Assembly (NCBI RefSeq): GCF_022678645.1
Contig: NZ_JALBWV010000060.1
Coordinates: 1-51,999 of the forward strand
Reading direction: 5' to 3'
From: Saccharopolyspora soli
GTDB taxonomy: Bacteria; Actinomycetota; Actinomycetes; Mycobacteriales; Pseudonocardiaceae
Length of the DNA stretch: 51,999 bases
A model generated the notes under the pieces. The model worked only from the letters and a program-made list of their open reading frames with translations, had not been told where the DNA came from and did no database searches. Made by a program: the position numbers and the translations under genes. Shown here piece after piece: positions 17,642-25,775 of this stretch. Each line of letters opens with the position of its first letter. The first letter of the stretch is position 1.

Positions 17642-18459
17642 TTTCGTCCTCGTCGTTGTCGCGGCAGGGAGATGTGGAGTTGGGCGTAGAGCCAGCCGTC
17701 GGCTTCCAGACCTCGTGGATCCACTCCCGCGGTCGACATCGTGTCCAGGACCAACGACTGCTCCTGTGCGGAGGCGAACCGGCGTTGTTCGAACATGCCG
17801 GTGACGGGCAGGGTCTCATATCCCAGTTCGGCCAATCGATGCGCTATCGGTTCGAACGGGAACATCCGCAGCACGAAATGCGCCATCCACGGCTGCTTGC
17901 CCGCGCTGGCGATCTCCGCGATGGTGCGTTCACCGACGTAACCGACGCAGCCGGTCGAGATGACCAGATCCGCGGCGGCCAGTTGCTCGCGTTGCCGATC
18001 GGTCGGCTCATCCTTCTCCAGGTCGGCGTGCACCGCATCGTCGATGAACCCGGCCGCGAGCGCATATGCGAGGGCCGGGGCCGAATTGTCGAGCCCGATG
18101 AACCGAATGTCGTTGAGCGGTCCGGCCGAACGGGCCCAGTTCCGGTCGCGGGCCAGCAGTTCCTCCCGGTCTGCCGAGGCGGCGTCCACGCCGCTGTAGC
18201 GCTCGTAGAGTTCATCGATCGTCGCGTCGAACCGCAGCAGTGCCGCGTTGATGCCGTAGGAACAACCGACGTCGAGCACCGTCGTCGGCGCGCTGACCCC
18301 GCTCGTTCGCCGGTATTCCTGGATGAGTTCCGCGAAATGCGGCTTGGCCAACTGCGGGATGCGGTAGTCGAGCCCGCGCAGGGCGCTGAAGTAGGCACGC
18401 GGATCGCGCTGGGTGTAGATCTCGTCGAGCGCGATCTTGCCGGTCGCATCGAAAGACAC
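17638..18459 (-). CDS. Class I SAM-dependent methyltransferase
   Basis: The 273-residue product has SAM-binding motif I, TVLDVGCSYGINAALL, about 65 residues in, followed by an acidic residue region and the DLVISTGCVGYV strand typical of motif IV. I choose GTG 18459 because AGGAG lies 7 bases upstream; an alternative TTG at 18492 overlaps the oxygenase stop (TTGA) and would add 11 residues. It lies between an oxygenase and an acyltransferase in a tightly packed operon. The substrate class (small molecule rather than nucleic acid) is inferred from context and from the absence of RNA-binding domains. Confidence 0.82.
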   Translation of the reverse strand: MSFDATGKIALDEIYTQRDPRAYFSALRGLDYRIPQLAKPHFAELIQEYRRTSGVSAPTTVLDVGCSYGINAALLRFDATIDELYERYSGVDAASADREELLARDRNWARSAGPLNDIRFIGLDNSAPALAYALAAGFIDDAVHADLEKDEPTDRQREQLAAADLVISTGCVGYVGERTIAEIASAGKQPWMAHFVLRMFPFEPIAHRLAELGYETLPVTGMFEQRRFASAQEQSLVLDTMSTAGVDPRGLEADGWLYAQLHISLPRQRRGRN

Positions 18460-18488
18460 GGCAGTGCTCCTCTCGGCGTGCTCTGACG

Positions 18489-19358
18489 TCAATCCAGCAA
18501 CTGGTCGCCCCGCACCGCACGCCCCTCGGCGGCCAGGTGCTCGGGCAGCACCCGGCCGAAGATCTGCTTCGTCCGCGCGACGCTGCCGACGACGCCGGGG
18601 CGCTCGCTGTAGGCGAAGATAGCCGAATGCCGTGCCGTCCCGCCGCGCACGGTGGTCACCCGGTGCAGCGAGAAACGCCCTTTGAACAGCTGGAGATCAC
18701 CGGGGCGCAGCGTCAGCCGACGGATCAAGTGCTCGCCGCGCCCGGCCAGCACCGCCCGGACGTCGGCGAAGTTCTCCGCGTGCGCGGATCTGATGTTCGG
18801 GCAGTATTCGAAGATCCCACCGGCTTCCGGTTGCTGGGTGAGCAAGCTGACCGCGAACTCGTTGGTGTCGAAGTGCCACGGGTGGTCCATTCCGGGGCGC
18901 ACCACGTTGAGGCACAGCCCGGCCAGCGGATCCGCGAGTTCGTGGACGTCGGGCAGTTCGAAGCAACTGGCCACGAAGCGCTGGAACAGCGGGCTGGCGT
19001 AGAGCTGGTGGACGATGGACTGGCGGGGGATGTGGTCGCGGGCCACGAACGCGTTGCCGCGGGTCATGGTGGTGCGAGCGGGATGATCGTCCGGTAGCGG
19101 TGCGTTCGTGTCGATGTTGTAGGCGTTGACCACTTCGACGTCGTAGTGCGCCAGCGGCGCGATCTCGGCTCCCTCCATCCGCAGGTCGTGTTGCCGGGAA
19201 GGCAGGATGAAGTCGGGCAGCACGCTGCAACCGAGCTCCCGCAGGTCTCGCCGGGCCTGGCCGATGGCGTCCTGCCAGGCGGTGCTCGTCGGATCCGACA
19301 GCGGATACCGAGCCGTGTCGACCACCTGCGCCACCAGCCGAGCTTCCGTTGTGCTCAT
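18489..19358 (-). CDS. 2-oxoglutarate/Fe(II)-dependent oxygenase (phytanoyl-CoA hydroxylase-like)
   Basis: The 289-residue protein has the double-stranded beta-helix iron site: HFD within HPWHFDTNEFAVSLL (HxD) and a distal His in FKGRFSLHRVTTV, followed by the Arg of TARHSAIFAYSERPG for 2-oxoglutarate. The HxD aspartate is present, so it should hydroxylate and not halogenate. ATG 19358 has AGAGGAA upstream; a GTG five codons earlier overlaps that site. It is the first gene of the coupled operon oxygenase, methyltransferase, acyltransferase. Trimethyllysine and gamma-butyrobetaine hydroxylases of carnitine synthesis belong to the same superfamily, which makes a carnitine-like product worth testing, but this protein is closer in layout to the PhyH group. 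Confidence 0.85.
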   Translation of the reverse strand: MSTTEARLVAQVVDTARYPLSDPTSTAWQDAIGQARRDLRELGCSVLPDFILPSRQHDLRMEGAEIAPLAHYDVEVVNAYNIDTNAPLPDDHPARTTMTRGNAFVARDHIPRQSIVHQLYASPLFQRFVASCFELPDVHELADPLAGLCLNVVRPGMDHPWHFDTNEFAVSLLTQQPEAGGIFEYCPNIRSAHAENFADVRAVLAGRGEHLIRRLTLRPGDLQLFKGRFSLHRVTTVRGGTARHSAIFAYSERPGVVGSVARTKQIFGRVLPEHLAAEGRAVRGDQLLD

Positions 19359-19960
19359 GAAGTTCCTCTCCACGGGCGAAGCTCACCCGCACCGGGTCCG
19401 GGGTTTTCGCGCATGCCGGGCGATCGGCGTCGACCGCACCGGCACCTCCGGATCAACGAACACCGCCGACGCCGGTTACTGCGCGCTTTGGCGCAATCCA
19501 GTGCGCGAATGCCGTTCTCCCGCCCCGGTTTCCCGCCGATGACCTGTCATTTCGCCGCAGCCCCGCGAGGATTCCCAGATCCCGTGATCGTGCCCATATT
19601 GTGCGGTTCGCCGGAGATCGGGTAACTGCGCCGAAAATCCCGAAGCCACAGGGGAATTCCGCTGTCGCGAGCGGCTGCGGTCGCAGTGCTCGAACCCCGC
19701 GTTCGGACACCCCCGACGACGACGCTGCCTGCCTGGGAGCTTTCTCGACGCGGACCTGCGCGCCGTCCTGCGCAAGCGGCTTGCAGGGGCGGGGTGCTAC
19801 CGATTTCGCGCGAAATCGCTCCGTCCGCTGAGGTGGAGTCCGGCGCTGCCGCTTCCGCACGGGCGTGGTAGCCCCCGGCGCTTCCGTCACTCGATCGTGC
19901 GCGCTGCAGGATGCGGAGCGAGGATCTGTTGGTGAGCTGACGACGACGGACGGAGCGGAC
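19359..19960. other. Intergenic region upstream of the oxygenase operon
   Basis: About 600 bases lie here between two divergently oriented genes. Open frames exist on both strands but are Arg/Pro/Ser-rich, lack ribosome-binding sites and look like GC-rich noise. The region presumably holds the promoter of the oxygenase operon (minus) and of the 64-residue ORF (plus). I see no tRNA, hairpin or repeat that I can support. Confidence 0.4.
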
Positions 19961-20155
19961 ATGGACGACGAGACCCGCAGGCGTTTGGTGGAGGTTCGAT
20001 CGTTGGCCGAGGAACTGCAACCCGAGGGGATCGAGGCCGAAATCGGCCGCGCCCGCGTCGAGGCGTACCAGGCGGGCATGCGCTTCGTCGCCGACTACGT
20101 CGAGAACGGACCGCAGGGCAACGACGGCATGGACATCCCAGTGCCGCGGCACTAG
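19961..20155 (+). CDS. Small hypothetical acidic protein, 64 residues
   Basis: This ATG-started ORF has GGAG 6 bases upstream and a balanced amino-acid composition, unlike the noise ORFs around it. The predicted protein is largely helical and acidic (MDDETRRRLVEVRSLAEEL, then EIGRARVEAYQAGMRFVADY). I recognise no family. It ends 86 bases before the convergent end of a TetR gene. Probably real, function unknown. Confidence 0.5.
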   Translation: MDDETRRRLVEVRSLAEELQPEGIEAEIGRARVEAYQAGMRFVADYVENGPQGNDGMDIPVPRH

Positions 20156-20241
20156 CCATCGGTGGTTCGCGCGGCGGTGCAGGTCGCGGCAGCTGGGAAG
20201 GCGCAAGCTCCGTCCACGCCACGAGCGGCTACCGCGATGTT

Positions 20242-20835
20242 TCAGGACGCGGGCCGGACCGCGGGCAGGATCACCTGGTCCACGATGTCCTCGATGTCTT
20301 GGGTGGACAACCGCAGGCCCCGCACCAGGCAGGTGTTGATGACGATGGCGGGCCCGGCCTGGACGACGAACGGGGTGGCCGCACCGGCTCGTATCTCGCC
20401 CCGCGCCGCCGCCCGTTCGAAGACGGTTTGCAGGGCCCGGACCCTTGGCGCGACTATCCGTTCGCGGGCCGCGGCGTGCAGGTTCGGTGACTGCTGCATG
20501 CCGCCGAGGATCGATGTGATCGCTGGCCCGATCGACCCGGTGAGCGTGTCGGCGATCAGCGTCAGGGCGGCGATCAGCTCCTCGCGGACATCGTCGGTCT
20601 CCGGGACGGTGGCGACATCGGGCAGCGCCTGGTGCACGGCGGCGATGACCAGGTCTTCCACCGAGCTCCACCGCCGGTACAGCGACGACTTCGCGGTGCG
20701 CGCCCGAGCCGCGACGCCTTCCATGGTCAGCCGCCCGTAGCCGACGGCGGCGAGCTCGGTGAGCACGGCGTCGTAGATCGCGGTCTCCAGGGCTTGGCCG
20801 CGCCGACGTTGACGGGTCTCCGGTGCGGATGTCAC
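20242..20835 (-). CDS. TetR-family regulator divergent from P450
   Basis: The 197-residue protein has an N-terminal TetR helix-turn-helix (LTMEGVAARARTAKSSLYRRWSSVEDL, about residues 35-61) and an all-helical C-terminal ligand domain. The start is GTG with AGGAT upstream. It is divergently transcribed from the cytochrome P450 gene with a gap of 94 bases, the usual arrangement for a repressor and its target. A short dyad (20898-20911) in that gap is a candidate operator. Confidence 0.9.
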   Translation of the reverse strand: MTSAPETRQRRRGQALETAIYDAVLTELAAVGYGRLTMEGVAARARTAKSSLYRRWSSVEDLVIAAVHQALPDVATVPETDDVREELIAALTLIADTLTGSIGPAITSILGGMQQSPNLHAAARERIVAPRVRALQTVFERAAARGEIRAGAATPFVVQAGPAIVINTCLVRGLRLSTQDIEDIVDQVILPAVRPAS

Positions 20836-20897
20836 GCGAGCATCCTACGTTCCTCGTAAGAAACTGTTGCGTCTCTTAATGAGTGACAATAGCCTCA

Positions 20898-20911
20898 GAT
20901 AGGTGACTATC
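20898..20911. promoter_or_regulatory. Candidate TetR operator upstream of P450
   Basis: GATAG-GTGA-CTATC is a short inverted repeat 19 bases before the P450 start codon, inside the divergent TetR/P450 promoter region. Its position suggests repression of the P450 gene. The arms are only five bases, so support is moderate. Confidence 0.4.
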
Positions 20912-20929
20912 GAGTCTCGTAAAGGGGTC

Positions 20930-22171
20930 ATGATGACCGACTTGGATCTGTGGAGCCCGGAGTTCCAGGCCGACCCGTACCCGGCGTACGCGGCACTGCG
21001 CGCGAATTCGCCGGTCCACCGGCTGACCGGGCCGATGGGTTTCGAAACCTGGCTGGTCACCCGCTACGAGGACGCGCGCGCCGCGCTCGCCGATCCGCGG
21101 CTGGTGCGGGACATGGCGCACGCCCCGAAGTGGTTGCGGGACCAGGGCGTGGTCAGCGACGAGGGTGAAGGTCCGCTGGGCACCAACGTGCTCAGCACCG
21201 ATCCGCCCGACCACACCCGGCTTCGCAAGCTCGTCGCCAAGGCGTTCACCCGGCGCCGCGTCGAGCAACTGCGGCCGCGCGTCCAGAAGATCACCGATGC
21301 GCTGCTGGCCGAGATGCCAGCGCAGGGGCAGCAAGTCGATCTGCTGACGGCACTGGCCTTCCCGCTGCCGATCACGGTGATCTGCGAACTCCTCGGTGTG
21401 CCCACCGAGGACCGCGCCGACTTCCGTGCCTGGACCACGGCGTTCGTCTCCGCGCCGCTCACCGAGGAAGGTGCTGCGCTGCGCGAGCAGGCGCGGGTGG
21501 CGCGGGAGAACTACCTCACCGAGCTGATCGAGCGCACCCGCGCGCGGATCGATCCGAGCGTGGCGCCGGACGACCAGCCGAACCTGGTGAGCGCGTTGAT
21601 CGTCGCCGCCGACGAGCACGACCGCCTGTCGGCGCGGGAACTCCTCGGCACGATCCAGTTGCTGCTGGTCGCGGGCCACGAAACCACCGTCAACCTGATC
21701 GGCAACGGGATGCTCGCCCTGCTGACGCACCCCGACCAGTTGGCGCTGCTGCGCCAACGGCCGGAACTGCTGCCCTCGGCGGTCGAAGAGCTGCTTCGCT
21801 TCGACGGTCCCGTCGAGCGGGCCACGCCTCGGTTCGCCGCCGAGGACGTCGAGATCGGCGGGGTGACCATCCCGGCGGGCAGTGTCGTGTCCGTCGTGCT
21901 GGGCTCGGCCGACCGCGACCGCGCGCACATCTCCGACGGGAACCGGCTCGACGTCACCCGCACCGACCGGGGGCACCTCGCCTTCGGCCACGGCATCCAC
22001 TACTGCCTGGGCGCATCGCTGGCTCGGTTGGAAGGCCAGATCGCAATCGGTGCCATGCTGGAACGCTTCCCGGACTTGGCGCTCGCCTGCCGTCCCGAAG
22101 AACTGCGGTGGCGACCCGGCGGTGCGGCCAACGTCTTCCGCGGCTTGGAAACCCTGCCGCTGCGCCTCTAG
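20930..22171 (+). CDS. Cytochrome P450
   Basis: The 413-residue product is a bacterial class I (soluble) P450. Visible motifs are the I-helix oxygen-activation site AGHETTVNLIG, the K-helix ExxR in EELLRF, and the haem-binding loop FGHGIHYCLGASLAR. The start is one of two consecutive ATGs at 20930/20933 after AAAGGGG. It resembles the CYP105/CYP107-like group of actinomycete biosynthetic or xenobiotic P450s, but I cannot assign a substrate. No ferredoxin or reductase gene lies next to it, so redox partners must come from elsewhere. It is probably controlled by the divergent TetR protein. Confidence 0.96.
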   Translation: MMTDLDLWSPEFQADPYPAYAALRANSPVHRLTGPMGFETWLVTRYEDARAALADPRLVRDMAHAPKWLRDQGVVSDEGEGPLGTNVLSTDPPDHTRLRKLVAKAFTRRRVEQLRPRVQKITDALLAEMPAQGQQVDLLTALAFPLPITVICELLGVPTEDRADFRAWTTAFVSAPLTEEGAALREQARVARENYLTELIERTRARIDPSVAPDDQPNLVSALIVAADEHDRLSARELLGTIQLLLVAGHETTVNLIGNGMLALLTHPDQLALLRQRPELLPSAVEELLRFDGPVERATPRFAAEDVEIGGVTIPAGSVVSVVLGSADRDRAHISDGNRLDVTRTDRGHLAFGHGIHYCLGASLARLEGQIAIGAMLERFPDLALACRPEELRWRPGGAANVFRGLETLPLRL

Positions 22172-22357
22172 AGACTGTTTCCAGGAGTGGTTTGCGTTGC
22201 GGTGCGGGTAGCGGAACCTCAGCAGCCGCCTCGACTCCGGGATCCTGGACATCATGAATGCCCGTCGTGGCCGTCCTTGCGAGCCGACTGCTGAGAACCC
22301 GCCGCGGTGCCAGCTGAGTCCCACACCGCAAGCGGCTACGCCCGCTTACAAAACGGC
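22172..22357. other. Convergent intergenic region with repeat and short dyad
   Basis: There is no gene here. The region separates the convergent P450 and glycosyltransferase genes. It contains repeat copy 2 (22206-22226) and a short inverted repeat AAGCGG/CCGCTT (22330-22335 and 22342-22347), which could act as a weak bidirectional terminator. Confidence 0.45.
22206..22226 (-). repeat. Dispersed intergenic repeat, copy 2
   Basis: This is the reverse complement of 1273-1293, identical over 21 bases. It lies between convergent genes, as expected for an intergenic repeat and not a regulatory site of one gene. Confidence 0.55.
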
Positions 22358-23539
22358 CTAGCCCGCCAGGTGGGCTTCGATGGCATCGGCGGCGGCCACC
22401 GCGCCGTCGGTGCCGCGCAGCGTCTTGCTCATCTCCGCGACATTGGCGCGGATCTGCTGGTCCGCGTGCACTTCGTCGACGGCCTGGCGAAGGGCCTCCG
22501 CCGAACGGCCGTCGCTGGCCAACCGGCGTCCCATGCCCAACTGCTCGACCTGACGTGCATTGGCCTCCTGCTCGGGTTGCTGCGGCACGCCCACGATCGG
22601 CACTCCGGAGCACAGCGATTCCATCGTGGAGTTCATGCCGGTGTGGGAGAGGAACAGGTCGGCTTCCTGCAGCACGGCGGGTTGCGGGAAGTAGTCGCGG
22701 ATCTCGAAGTTGTCCGGGATCGGACCGAGATCGGCCGGGTCGACCTGTTCACCGACGGCCATCGCCACCTGCCACCGGCCGTCCCCGAAGGCCCGCAGGC
22801 AGTTCCGGAAGAACTCCGGCTGGTTGTTGAACGCGGTGCCGAGCGAGATGAACAGCAGCGGCTTGGCGTTGTCCGGTCGCCGCCAGCTCGGGTCGACCAC
22901 GCGGGAACCCAGCGACGGGCCGACGAAGCGGAACCGCTCGTCGAAGGTGTCCCCGGCGAACTGGAACTCGCGGGGGATGAACACGATGTTCAGCGATGCG
23001 GGCGGGCCTTCCAGCGGGTTGGCGGACTTGACGCCCAGATCGGCGGCGAGCCGTTCGTGGACCTCGCGCATCCGCTGGAAGATCTGCCGGTACTCCGGTG
23101 GCAGCGGCGTGGACGCGTTCGCCATCAGCTCGGAGCGCAGCGAGAACTGCTCGTTGCTGGCATAGGTGGGGTGCAGGGCGATGTCGGGCAGGCCCATCCG
23201 CTCGGCGACGAACCGGCCAGCCATCGTCATCGCGTCGAAGCACAACGCGTCCGGTCGATCGCCGGTCAGGTGCTCTTCGAGGAAGGCGACACCCTCGCGG
23301 GCCGTGGCAATGAACCGGTCCATCATCTCGGCCAGCTCAGCCGGGTCCATGTTGGGTGGGCGATTGGGCATCTCACCGGGCATGGGCAGCAGCGTCGCGC
23401 CGGCGGATTCGACGGCGTCACGGAACTTCTCGTTGGTGGCGTAGGAAACGCGGTGGCCGCGGCGGACCAGCTCCTGCACCAACGGCAGCGTTGGGTTGAC
23501 GTGCCCGTGGCCGGGCATGCTGACGAAAGCGAAGTGCAC
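22358..23539 (-). CDS. MGT-family glycosyltransferase (macrolide-type, GT1)
   Basis: The 393-residue protein is a GT-B fold, UDP-sugar-dependent glycosyltransferase of the macrolide glycosyltransferase family, like OleD and OleI. The N-terminal acceptor half begins FAFVSMPGHGHVNPTLPLV. The donor-binding C-terminal half contains HTGMNSTMESLCSGVP and PQQPEQEANARQVEQLGMG. Such enzymes inactivate macrolides or glucosylate natural products and xenobiotics in the cytoplasm. The gene lies 73 bases downstream of a TetR gene on the same strand, and that TetR has a strong operator, so induction by a small-molecule substrate is likely. The acceptor is unknown. Confidence 0.9.
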   Translation of the reverse strand: MHFAFVSMPGHGHVNPTLPLVQELVRRGHRVSYATNEKFRDAVESAGATLLPMPGEMPNRPPNMDPAELAEMMDRFIATAREGVAFLEEHLTGDRPDALCFDAMTMAGRFVAERMGLPDIALHPTYASNEQFSLRSELMANASTPLPPEYRQIFQRMREVHERLAADLGVKSANPLEGPPASLNIVFIPREFQFAGDTFDERFRFVGPSLGSRVVDPSWRRPDNAKPLLFISLGTAFNNQPEFFRNCLRAFGDGRWQVAMAVGEQVDPADLGPIPDNFEIRDYFPQPAVLQEADLFLSHTGMNSTMESLCSGVPIVGVPQQPEQEANARQVEQLGMGRRLASDGRSAEALRQAVDEVHADQQIRANVAEMSKTLRGTDGAVAAADAIEAHLAG

Positions 23540-23612
23540 GGGAATTCCAAACCTCGTGGTCTGCGGTGGACGATTGCGGCGGGGCGTTGACCGGTGTGCG
23601 CGTGCGACCCGA

Positions 23613-24230
23613 TCAGGTCTTGGCCAGCGCGCCGTGCAGCAGCACTTCGACGCGCTTGCGGATGCCCGCCGAGCGGTCTTCTTCCGGCTTCGCGGCGAAC
23701 CGCATCCCCGTCACCAGTGCGAGCAACATCTGGGCGAACTCCTCGACCGGCACCTGGAGCCGCGGTTCGTCCGGGGCGAGCGCGTCGGTGACCGCCTCGG
23801 AGATGTTCCGCATGAATTCCGCCCTGGCATCGGACGGGGTCCGGTCGGTCGGTCGGTCCCGGCGGACGTCGTAGCCGGTGGTGACCAGGGTCTGCATCAG
23901 GTCGCCGAGCCGGGTGAAGTGTTCGAGGAACAGCGTCCCGACCTCGTTGAGCCGGTCGGCCAGTTCCCCGTCGCGGGGCACCTGCCGGATCGCCGCGCAC
24001 AGCTGGTCGGTCCGGAAAGCCTCCGCAACGCAGGCGCGCAGCAGTTCTTCCTTGTCGTTGAAGGCGCGGAAGACCGTGCCCTCGGCGATCCCGGCGGCCT
24101 GTGCGATCTGCCGGGTCGTGATGTTCGCGCCGTGCTCGACCAGCAGCGGTAGAACGGCCTGCACGATGGCCGACCGCCGCTGGTCGGGGCTCATCGCCGG
24201 TGCCCGGCGCCGGGACTGCTCCGCGCTCAC
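23613..24230 (-). CDS. TetR-family regulator upstream of glycosyltransferase
   Basis: The product (205 residues from GTG 24230) has the TetR helix-turn-helix in NITTRQIAQAAGIAEGTVFRAF and a helical C-terminal sensor domain. An ATG at 24194 is an alternative start, since neither site has a clear ribosome-binding sequence. The upstream region holds a near-perfect 20-base palindrome only 12 bases from the GTG, so it almost certainly represses itself and the glycosyltransferase gene downstream. The ligand is unknown; the target enzyme suggests a macrolide-like or phenolic compound. Confidence 0.9.
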   Translation of the reverse strand: MSAEQSRRRAPAMSPDQRRSAIVQAVLPLLVEHGANITTRQIAQAAGIAEGTVFRAFNDKEELLRACVAEAFRTDQLCAAIRQVPRDGELADRLNEVGTLFLEHFTRLGDLMQTLVTTGYDVRRDRPTDRTPSDARAEFMRNISEAVTDALAPDEPRLQVPVEEFAQMLLALVTGMRFAAKPEEDRSAGIRKRVEVLLHGALAKT

Positions 24231-24242
24231 GACGTCAAGCCT

Positions 24243-24262
24243 ATGAGTGAGCACTCACTCAT
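24243..24262. promoter_or_regulatory. TetR operator palindrome
   Basis: The arms ATGAGTGAG and CTCACTCAT are perfectly complementary with a two-base CA spacer. The palindrome sits immediately upstream of the TetR gene start. The TGAGTGA...TCACTCA type of dyad is typical for this subfamily of TetR repressors. Confidence 0.75.
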
Positions 24263-24301
24263 GCAAGGTGCATCGGCTCACACCTGCTCGGCGGTGTGGG
24301 G

Positions 24302-24345
24302 TCGTGAGTGCGCAACCCGGCTCCAACCCGGCTGTCCACTCACGA
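24302..24345. repeat. Dispersed hairpin element, copy 1
   Basis: TCGTGAGTG at 24302-24310 pairs with CACTCACGA at 24337-24345. The loop contains two direct ACCCGGCT units. A second element with the same outer arms lies at 33159-33202. This copy follows the amine oxidase gene and precedes the TetR promoter on the minus strand, so it can serve as a terminator. Confidence 0.6.
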
Positions 24346-24355
24346 GCAAGACGGG

Positions 24356-25651
24356 TTACGAGACGCGCAACGCGGCGTTCACCTGCCCGGCGGCGCGCAG
24401 GCCGCTTTCCACCGCGCCGTCGATGAAACCCGCCCAGCCGTTGGCGATGTCGGAACCCGCGAAGTGGATCGGGCCGTGCGGCTGCTGCAGGGCCGCCAGG
24501 TACTTGGTGAGCTGACCTGGGCGCTGCATGGGCCAGGTCTCCCGGGAGAATTCGTCGGCCATCCAGTTGTGCCCGGTGACGTCGACGACCTCCAGATCGT
24601 CCCGCCAAGCCCGGAGTGCGCGTGCGACGCCCGCTTTGTCCGTGGGATCGAGGTCGTGCGCGCGGGTCCCGAAGGCGACGAGGATGGTGTCACCGTCCAC
24701 CGTGTACTCGGGTCGGACGAAGGTCAGGTCGTGGTCGTCCGGCGCGTAGCCGGTGAACGCCGGGACTTCGCCGCGTACCCGGATCCAGGTCTTCAGGCCC
24801 TGCGACGCGGTGCGTTCGGCGCTGGCGGCCTGCTTCGCGGCGGGCAGCGCGGGTTGGAAGTCGATGCTGTCGAGCACGTTGAGCGGCAGGGTGCAGATCA
24901 CCCGCTTCGCGGCGAGGCGAGTGCCGTTGGCCGTGGTGACTGTCGTACCGCTGTCGGTCCGGGCGATGCCGGTCACGACCGTGCTGAGCCGGATGTCGGC
25001 ATTGCTGTCCGCGGCCATCGCGGCCGCTAGCGAAGCGGTGCCCGCGGTGAGCCGGTAACCCGAGGTGGCCTCGTGCAGCAGTCGCCAGTTGCCGGAAGCC
25101 GCCGCGCACCACCGCATCGCCTGGCTGAGCCCGGAAACGACGGCCGGGCCGTTGAAGTGCTCCGCCCACACGCCGATGTTCACCTCGCGCTCGGCGGCGG
25201 TGAGTTCGAGCCGGTCGAAGTAGTCGGTGACGGACTGGTGATCGATCTGGTCGAGGTCCGGTCGGCGCAGCGGCTCGTAGGGGCGCTCGAACCAAGTCCG
25301 GCTGTCCGCGGCGAGCCGGTCCATGCTGCGCTCGATCAGGGCGTCGAACTCCTCGGGGCTGCCGCGGTGCGCCCTCCCGTCCGCGATCCACAGGACGGTC
25401 GTCGAACTCGGGCTCGGCTCGATGTGCTGCTCGTACCGGGTGATTTCGCTCCACGTGTGCGGCTGCAGCCAGTGCACCCAGGTGCCGCCCATCTCCAGGC
25501 GTCGGCCGAGCCGTTCGTCGGTCCAGGTGCGACCCCCGATGCGGTCGCGGGCTTCGAGCACCGCCACCGACCGGCCGCGCAGCGACAGCTCGCGCGCTGC
25601 GGTCAGCCCGGCGAATCCGGCGCCTACGATGACGACGTCGTAGGAGTCCAT
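24356..25651 (-). CDS. Flavin-containing amine oxidase
   Basis: The 431-residue FAD enzyme belongs to the monoamine-oxidase family. It has the N-terminal dinucleotide-binding motif VVIVGAGFAGLTAARELSL with the following Glu (VLEARDRIGGRTWT), the GGTWVHWLQ segment, and a C-terminal FAD-contacting region GPIHFAGSDIANGWAGFIDG. No signal peptide is evident, so it is likely cytoplasmic. It oxidises amines to imines/aldehydes with release of peroxide; substrate unknown. It lies 124 bases after the alpha/beta hydrolase gene on the same strand and ends at a hairpin element. Confidence 0.93.
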   Translation of the reverse strand: MDSYDVVIVGAGFAGLTAARELSLRGRSVAVLEARDRIGGRTWTDERLGRRLEMGGTWVHWLQPHTWSEITRYEQHIEPSPSSTTVLWIADGRAHRGSPEEFDALIERSMDRLAADSRTWFERPYEPLRRPDLDQIDHQSVTDYFDRLELTAAEREVNIGVWAEHFNGPAVVSGLSQAMRWCAAASGNWRLLHEATSGYRLTAGTASLAAAMAADSNADIRLSTVVTGIARTDSGTTVTTANGTRLAAKRVICTLPLNVLDSIDFQPALPAAKQAASAERTASQGLKTWIRVRGEVPAFTGYAPDDHDLTFVRPEYTVDGDTILVAFGTRAHDLDPTDKAGVARALRAWRDDLEVVDVTGHNWMADEFSRETWPMQRPGQLTKYLAALQQPHGPIHFAGSDIANGWAGFIDGAVESGLRAAGQVNAALRVS

Positions 25652-25775
25652 GCGCGCCCCCGTTTCCCGTTGTCAGTTGCGCATCCTCGTCCGGCGGGTC
25701 GCAGCACGGCAATCCGCCGGACGAGGATGTGGACGAGTTCGGCGTCAGCCTAGGGGCGCGCACCGCGAATTCGCG

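Noticed and set aside
18489..19358. A non-haem iron halogenase
   Set aside because: The iron site keeps the HxD aspartate (HFD); halogenases of this fold have Ala or Gly there.
19374..19960. Several 60-110-codon ORFs in the gap upstream of the oxygenase operon
   Set aside because: All lack ribosome-binding sites and have Arg/Pro/Ser-rich composition typical of random frames in high-GC DNA.
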